Notes under the pieces: generated by a model
Told to the model about the DNA's origin: nothing
What the model saw: the letters and a program-made list of their open reading frames with translations, nothing else
Databases searched by the model: none
In this document: piece by piece, positions 5,746 to 8,656 of the stretch
Layout of the letters: each line of letters starts with the position of its first letter
Position numbering within the stretch: the stretch's first letter is position 1
From: Rhodoferax sp.
Lineage (GTDB): Bacteria; Pseudomonadota; Gammaproteobacteria; Burkholderiales; Burkholderiaceae_C
Assembly: GCA_028292305.1 (NCBI GenBank)
Contig: JAQGMQ010000596.1
Location: forward strand, 1 to 8,656
DNA length: 8,656 nucleotides
Reading direction: 5' to 3'
Position numbers and translations under genes: made by a program

Positions 5746-6423
5746 GTGCCTACCGCGCTGTTGCCCGCCAAAGTCCTGCTGCACCCCGCGGCCAAGGTCG
5801 TGGTGTTCGTGCTGTGCCTGCTGCCGTTCGCGTGGCTGGCCTGGAACGTGTTTCAGGCCCAGCAAGGCAATGCCAATGTGTTGGGCGCCAACCCCGCCGA
5901 GTACCTGATCCGCGCCAGCGGCGACTGGACGCTGCGTTTCATCTGCATCGTGTTGACGGTCACGCCCCTGCGCACGATCACCGGCACGCCGGCCCTGGCA
6001 CGGTTTCGGCGCATGCTCGGCCTGTTCGTGTACTTCTATGTGGTGATGCACCTGCTGAGCTACAGCTGGTTCGACATGGGCTTCGACGTGGCCGACATCG
6101 CCAAGGACATCGCCAAGCGGCCGTTCATCCTGGTGGGTTTTTCGGCCTTCGTGTTGCTCACGCCCTTGGCCGCCACGTCGTTCAACCGCGCCATCAAGGC
6201 CATGGGCGCGAAACGCTGGCAGATGCTGCACAAGCTCGTGTACCTGATCGCCGGCCTGGGCATCCTGCACTTCTTCTGGCTGCGCGCCGGCAAGAACAAC
6301 TTCGCCGAAGTGTCGGTGTACGCGGCAATCATCGCCGTCTTGCTGGGCTGGCGCGTGTGGCAGTTCTTGAAGAAGAAGCGCTTGGCGCGACCCGGACGCA
6401 TGGCCGGGCAGCTTTCGAAGTAG
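5746..6423 (+). CDS. msrQ: MsrQ (YedZ), haem-binding membrane subunit of the MsrPQ system
   Basis: MsrQ is a ferric-reductase-like b-type cytochrome of the inner membrane. It passes electrons from the respiratory chain (quinol) or a cytoplasmic flavin source to MsrP. This 225-residue protein shows about six hydrophobic segments, near residues 17-36, 60-75, 91-108, 126-144, 161-178 and 189-207. Candidate haem-ligand histidines are His102 (YVVMHLLSY), His162 (MLHKLVY) and His175 (GILHFFW), the pattern expected for the family. The start is GTG 5746, six bases after the msrP stop, without a clear Shine-Dalgarno; translational coupling is likely. No better in-frame start exists before the first helix. 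The C-terminus is strongly basic (KKKRLARPGR), consistent with a cytoplasmic end. It converges on lysA across a 41-bp gap. Confidence 0.93.
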   Translation: MPTALLPAKVLLHPAAKVVVFVLCLLPFAWLAWNVFQAQQGNANVLGANPAEYLIRASGDWTLRFICIVLTVTPLRTITGTPALARFRRMLGLFVYFYVVMHLLSYSWFDMGFDVADIAKDIAKRPFILVGFSAFVLLTPLAATSFNRAIKAMGAKRWQMLHKLVYLIAGLGILHFFWLRAGKNNFAEVSVYAAIIAVLLGWRVWQFLKKKRLARPGRMAGQLSK

Positions 6424-6427
6424 TCAC

Positions 6428-6450
6428 GGGCGCAGCCGCCTGGCTGCCCT
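6428..6450. terminator. Hairpin between convergent msrQ and lysA, possible weak bidirectional terminator
   Basis: GCAGCC (6432-6437) pairs with GGCTGC (6442-6447) across a GCCT loop. With C6431 bulged, the G-run at 6428-6430 can pair on with 6448-6450, the last as a G-T wobble. Neither side has a proper T-run, so Rho-independent activity is doubtful. Its position in the 41-bp convergent gap is what suggests a 3'-end role. Confidence 0.4.
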
Positions 6451-6452
6451 TC

Positions 6453-6468
6453 GCGATCAGGCGATCAG
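6453..6468. repeat. Tandem octamer duplication at the lysA stop codon
   Basis: GCGATCAG occurs twice back to back (6453-6460 and 6461-6468). The lysA stop (TGA on the minus strand, 6467-6465) lies in the second copy. The first copy carries another TGA just beyond the stop, in a different frame. Loss of one copy would not change LysA. Confidence 0.7.
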
Positions 6469-7751
6469 CCGACCAGGCGTTCCAGCCGCAGTTGGTCTTC
6501 GGTGCTTTCGCGCGAACGGATCAGGTGCGTCGTGGCGCCATCCACCAGTACCTCTGCCGGCCGGCCACGCGTGTTGTAGTTGCTGGCCATGCTCATGCAA
6601 TAGGCGCCGGCCGACAACACCGCCAGCAGATCGCCAGGCGCCACCGCCAGCTCGCGGTCGCGGCCGATCCAGTCGCCGCTTTCGCAGATCGGGCCCACCA
6701 CGTCGTACACCATGCCACTGCCTTCGTGCGGCGTCACCGCCGCAATGTGGTGGAAGGCCTGGTACATGGCGGGGCGCGGCAGCTCGTTCATGGCCGCGTC
6801 GATGATGCAGAAATTCTTCTGCTCACCCGGCTTCAGGTACAGCACCTCGGTCACACACACGCCGGCATTGCCCACGAGCGAGCGGCCCGGCTCGATCATC
6901 AGCTGCTTCTGGCCAAAACCGCGCGCGTCCAGCTTGGCCAGCAGCTTGTGCCACAACACGTCGGCTTCGGGTGGCGTGTCGCCCTGGTAGTTGATGCCCA
7001 GGCCACCGCCGAAGTCGATGTGCTTGAGCGTGATGCCAGCGGCTTCGATCGACGCGACCAGGTCGAGCACCCGGTCCATCGCGTCCAGGTAAGGCGTTTC
7101 CTCGGTGATCTGCGAGCCTATGTGGCAGTCGATGCCCACCACCTGCAGGCCAGGCAGCGACACCGCGCGCTGGTAGGTGCGCAGCGCGTCTTCATGGGCC
7201 ACACCAAACTTGTTGCCCTTGAGCCCGGTGGAAATATAGGGGTGGGTTTTGGGGTCGACGTTCGGGTTCACGCGGATGCTGACCGGCGCGCGTTTGTCGG
7301 CTGCGACGGCGACGCCATTGAGCACCTCGAGTTCGGCTTCGCTTTCGACGTTGAAGCAGCCGATGCCCGCAGCCAGGGCGCGCTGCATTTCGGCGCGGGT
7401 CTTGCCCACGCCCGAGAAAATGATCTTCGACGCGATGCCACCCGCGGCCAGCACCCGTTCGAGCTCCCCGCCGGAGACGATGTCGAAACCACAACCAGCC
7501 TGTGCGAATACCTGCAACACGCCGAGCGTGGAGTTGGCCTTCATCGCGTAGCAGATCTGCGCATTGCGGCCCGCGAAGCCGCGTTGGTAGGCCGCCAGGG
7601 CCGACAACATCGCGGCCTTCGAATAGACGAACAAGGGTGTGCCGTGGCTGGCTGCCAAGTCGGCCAGACTGGCCTGCTCGACGCGCAAGCTGCCGTCGTC
7701 GTAGGCGATGTGGGGATAGCCGGGGAGGCGGGAAGAAGGTACAGAAGACAT
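6465..7751 (-). CDS. lysA: Diaminopimelate decarboxylase LysA
   Basis: LysA converts meso-diaminopimelate to L-lysine and CO2 with pyridoxal phosphate, the last step of lysine synthesis, in the cytoplasm. From ATG 7751 it has 428 residues, normal for the family. The PLP-binding lysine is Lys71 in YAMKAN. Other fold-type III markers are CHIGSQI (His210), the phosphate-binding FGGGLGINY (248-250 Gly-rich), EPGRSLVGNAG at 287, CESGD with the active-site Cys356, and Tyr384 in GAYCMSMASNYN. The frame extends upstream to TTG 7814, with ATG at 7784 also possible; none has a good Shine-Dalgarno. I chose 7751 because the extra residues are unlike the family and conserved-looking sequence begins soon after it. 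The gene lies behind lptM on the same strand, 152 nt away. No lysine riboswitch is visible in that gap. Confidence 0.95.
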   Translation of the reverse strand: MSSVPSSRLPGYPHIAYDDGSLRVEQASLADLAASHGTPLFVYSKAAMLSALAAYQRGFAGRNAQICYAMKANSTLGVLQVFAQAGCGFDIVSGGELERVLAAGGIASKIIFSGVGKTRAEMQRALAAGIGCFNVESEAELEVLNGVAVAADKRAPVSIRVNPNVDPKTHPYISTGLKGNKFGVAHEDALRTYQRAVSLPGLQVVGIDCHIGSQITEETPYLDAMDRVLDLVASIEAAGITLKHIDFGGGLGINYQGDTPPEADVLWHKLLAKLDARGFGQKQLMIEPGRSLVGNAGVCVTEVLYLKPGEQKNFCIIDAAMNELPRPAMYQAFHHIAAVTPHEGSGMVYDVVGPICESGDWIGRDRELAVAPGDLLAVLSAGAYCMSMASNYNTRGRPAEVLVDGATTHLIRSRESTEDQLRLERLVG

Positions 7752-7865
7752 GGTTGGGACGAAGTTGGAATGCCGGTCGATCATAGGTGGCATGCTGTGG
7801 CGAGGCCATGGCAAAACGCAGCTCTTCCGCGACTCCTGGCTTGAGTTCGATGGTTGAACCGGGCC

Positions 7866-7888
7866 GGCACCGTCATTTCACCGGTGCC
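7866..7888 (-). other. Hairpin in the lptM-lysA intergenic region
   Basis: GGCACCG (7866-7872) and CGGTGCC (7882-7888) form seven perfect pairs around a nine-base loop. On the minus strand it lies about 15 nt after the lptM stop. It has no downstream T-run, so it is more likely an mRNA stability or processing element than a full terminator. Just beside it is the palindrome AAAGCTTT (7892-7899). Confidence 0.5.
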
Positions 7889-7903
7889 TTGAAAGCTTTA
7901 ACC

Positions 7904-8221
7904 TCAGGGCACGGAAACAGCGGGCGAGGGCGGTGCCAGCAAGTTGGGCGCGGATGCCGACGCTGGCGCCGAGGCCGCGGGTGAAGTGGCCGTGGCCGTT
8001 TCGGCCGCGTTCGGCAGCACCACCTGGTTGGGTGGCGCCAGCGGTGGCGGCGTGCTCTGCATCGGGCTCAAGGTCTGCACCAGCGTGGCACGCTGCGCCG
8101 CCGCCGAATTGGACGGCATGAACAGCGGCCCTTTCTGACCGCAGCCACCCAAAGTGGATAAGGCCGCCGCGCTGACAGCAAGGACTATGCTGTTCACTAG
8201 AATTTGTCTTAACTTCAACAT
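7904..8221 (-). CDS. lptM: LPS-assembly lipoprotein LptM (YifL family)
   Basis: This is a small outer-membrane lipoprotein of 105 residues. The signal peptide (about residues 1-26) ends in a lipobox, TLGG then Cys27, and the mature start CGQKGPLFMP is the family hallmark. In E. coli LptM binds the LptD-LptE LPS translocon and promotes its correct disulfide formation. After about residue 36 the chain becomes a Pro/Ala/Ser/Thr-rich disordered tail, so it is longer than the enterobacterial form. ATG 8221 is supported by the basic N-terminus (MLKLRQ) and the complete signal sequence. There is no Shine-Dalgarno, and the -10-like TACAAT sits so close that the mRNA may begin at the ATG. In E. coli the same gene lies next to cyaY and dapF; here the downstream neighbour is lysA, which uses the DapF product. 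Confidence 0.9.
   Translation of the reverse strand: MLKLRQILVNSIVLAVSAAALSTLGGCGQKGPLFMPSNSAAAQRATLVQTLSPMQSTPPPLAPPNQVVLPNAAETATATSPAASAPASASAPNLLAPPSPAVSVP
8198..8203 (+). promoter_or_regulatory. -10 candidate for cyaY, inside the lptM coding region
   Basis: TAGAAT on the plus strand predicts a start near 8210 and a cyaY leader of about 23 nt. The 17-bp-spaced -35 position reads ACAGCA, a poor match; CTGACA at 8172-8177 is closer to consensus but 20 bp away. The element overlaps codons 7-8 of lptM on the other strand. Confidence 0.35.
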
Positions 8222-8227
8222 GGCGAA

Positions 8228-8233
8228 ATTGTA
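8228..8233 (-). promoter_or_regulatory. -10 candidate for lptM, predicting a leaderless transcript
   Basis: The minus strand reads TACAAT from 8233 to 8228. Six bases separate it from the A of the lptM ATG at 8221. Standard geometry would place the transcription start at that A. No consensus -35 is visible at 16-18 bp. The hexamer also overlaps the first base of cyaY. Confidence 0.35.
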
Positions 8234-8562
8234 TGACCGACCCGGAATTCATGGACCGCGCAGAAAACTTGCTCAAAGCGGTCGAGCTGAGCTGTGACCG
8301 CATCAACGACGAAGGGGATGCCGACGTCGACAACCAGCGCACTGGCGGCATGATCACGTTGGTGTTCCCGAACCGCACCCAGATCGTCATCAACCTGCAG
8401 AAACCGCTGCATGAAGTCTGGCTGGCGGCCAAGTCGGGCGGGTACCACTACAAGTTTGATGGGGCGCAGTGGATGGACACCAAGGGGCAGGGCGAGTTTT
8501 TTGAGAGCTTGAGTCGGGATGCCAGTGTGCAGGCGGGGCAGGTGTTGAAGTTCAGCGCTTGA
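8233..8562 (+). CDS. cyaY: CyaY, bacterial frataxin (iron-sulfur cluster assembly regulator)
   Basis: CyaY binds iron and the IscS desulfurase and tunes Fe-S cluster assembly in the cytoplasm. The 109-residue length is typical. An N-terminal helix with acidic residues (DPEFMDRAENLLKAVE, then DEGDADVD) provides the iron-binding acidic face. The beta-sheet region contains the family signature INLQKPLHEVWLAAKSGG followed by YHYKFDG. The C-terminal helix includes EFFESLSRDAS. ATG 8233 is the only sensible start; a weak GGCGA lies six bases upstream. The gene is divergent from lptM with just 11 bp between start codons, so each promoter must lie in or next to the other gene. The cyaY/lptM divergent pair is also found in E. 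coli. Confidence 0.95.
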   Translation: MTDPEFMDRAENLLKAVELSCDRINDEGDADVDNQRTGGMITLVFPNRTQIVINLQKPLHEVWLAAKSGGYHYKFDGAQWMDTKGQGEFFESLSRDASVQAGQVLKFSA

Positions 8563-8656
8563 TGACTTTGGCGGGGAGTTTTGTTTTGTTTTGTCTCCGA
8601 TTTCGTTGGAGGTGAGCTTGTCGAGACGGGTTCTTCCCCGTTGGTTCTGAGTCCGT
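8563..8656. other. AT-richer tail after cyaY, no supported gene
   Basis: These 94 bases carry no credible coding sequence on either strand. A minus-strand frame is open from the right edge and ends inside cyaY, but its Arg/Gln/Lys/Asn-rich product matches nothing I recognise. The stretch contains a pentamer repeat (8579-8593), the segment TGAGCTTGTCGA (8613-8624), which resembles the core of intergenic repeats common in proteobacteria, and a five-pair hairpin ACGGG/CCCGT (8626-8630 with 8637-8641). Confidence 0.5.
8579..8593 (+). repeat. (TTTTG)3 pentamer repeat downstream of cyaY
   Basis: Three perfect TTTTG units follow GGCGGGGAG, 16 bases after the cyaY stop. GGAG (8575-8578) can pair with CTCC (8595-8598), leaving the T-rich tract as the loop. 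The T-rich transcript could assist termination, but no proper stem precedes it. Confidence 0.6.

Noticed and set aside
4591..6270. 559-codon minus-strand open frame antisense to msrP and msrQ
   Set aside because: It spans two well-identified genes and has the same shadow composition; no start signal or family motif.
7752..7814. N-terminal extension of LysA from TTG 7814 or ATG 7784
   Set aside because: The extra residues look unlike the family and no ribosome binding site supports them. ATG 7751 gives normal length, although this start is not proven.
5814..7844. 676-codon plus-strand open frame covering msrQ and the antisense of lysA
   Set aside because: It crosses a convergent gene boundary, which no real gene would do here, and has no recognisable domain.
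8556..8656. Minus-strand open frame entering from the right edge and ending in cyaY
   Set aside because: The product is rich in Arg, Gln, Lys and Asn, with no similarity I recognise, and lies over simple T-rich repeat DNA. It could only be a C-terminal tail of a convergent gene, which cannot be supported.
1..8656. CRISPR array, insertion sequence, prophage, tRNA or rRNA
   Set aside because: I found no repeat-spacer periodicity, transposase or integrase motifs, terminal inverted repeats, or tRNA/rRNA sequence. All gene-sized space is filled by core genes.

Overview
The window looks like a chromosomal core segment of a GC-rich betaproteobacterium in Burkholderiales, most likely family Comamonadaceae; the genus is not resolved (Hydrogenophaga-, Rhodoferax- or Variovorax-like are all possible). 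The basis is the codon use, the long beta-type ResB, and the gene order engB | cytochrome c4 - resB - resC/ccsA - msrP - msrQ > < lysA - lptM | cyaY. I see no transposase, phage gene, tRNA, rRNA, CRISPR array or resistance cassette. No gene-free stretch exceeds 152 bases.

Layout. 1-140 (minus): N-terminus of the ribosome-assembly GTPase EngB, cut by the window edge. 141-270: divergent control region with overlapping -10 candidates and two helically phased direct repeats. 271-927 (+): periplasmic dihaem cytochrome c4. 955-990: a strong intrinsic terminator. 1014-3200 and 3197-4606 (+): the System II cytochrome c synthase pair, ResB and ResC/CcsA. 4741-5739 and 5746-6423 (+): MsrP and MsrQ, the periplasmic methionine-sulfoxide repair system. 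6465-7751 and 7904-8221 (minus): lysA (last step of lysine synthesis) behind lptM (LPS-transporter assembly lipoprotein). 8233-8562 (+): cyaY (bacterial frataxin), starting only 11 bp from lptM. 8563-8656: an AT-richer tail with no supported gene.

How the genes work together. The plus-strand block is a cell-envelope redox cluster. ResB and ResC export haem and ligate it to apocytochromes such as the neighbouring c4. MsrPQ takes electrons from the membrane and repairs oxidised methionines in periplasmic proteins; both haems of c4 have predicted methionine axial ligands, so c4 is a plausible (untested) client. The minus-strand pair and cyaY are housekeeping genes.

The most notable anomaly is an in-frame amber codon (TAG 3248-3250) 18 codons into resC/ccsA, after a well-formed start that overlaps the resB stop. 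Family-like sequence continues in the same frame after the stop, so the gene is either damaged near its start, mis-sequenced, or translated by restart at GTG 3326. Other points of interest are regulatory: the terminator 23 nt before resB, mutually exclusive hairpins before msrP, and a possible leaderless lptM transcript. The window otherwise reads as conserved core genome; I found no convincing new biological system.
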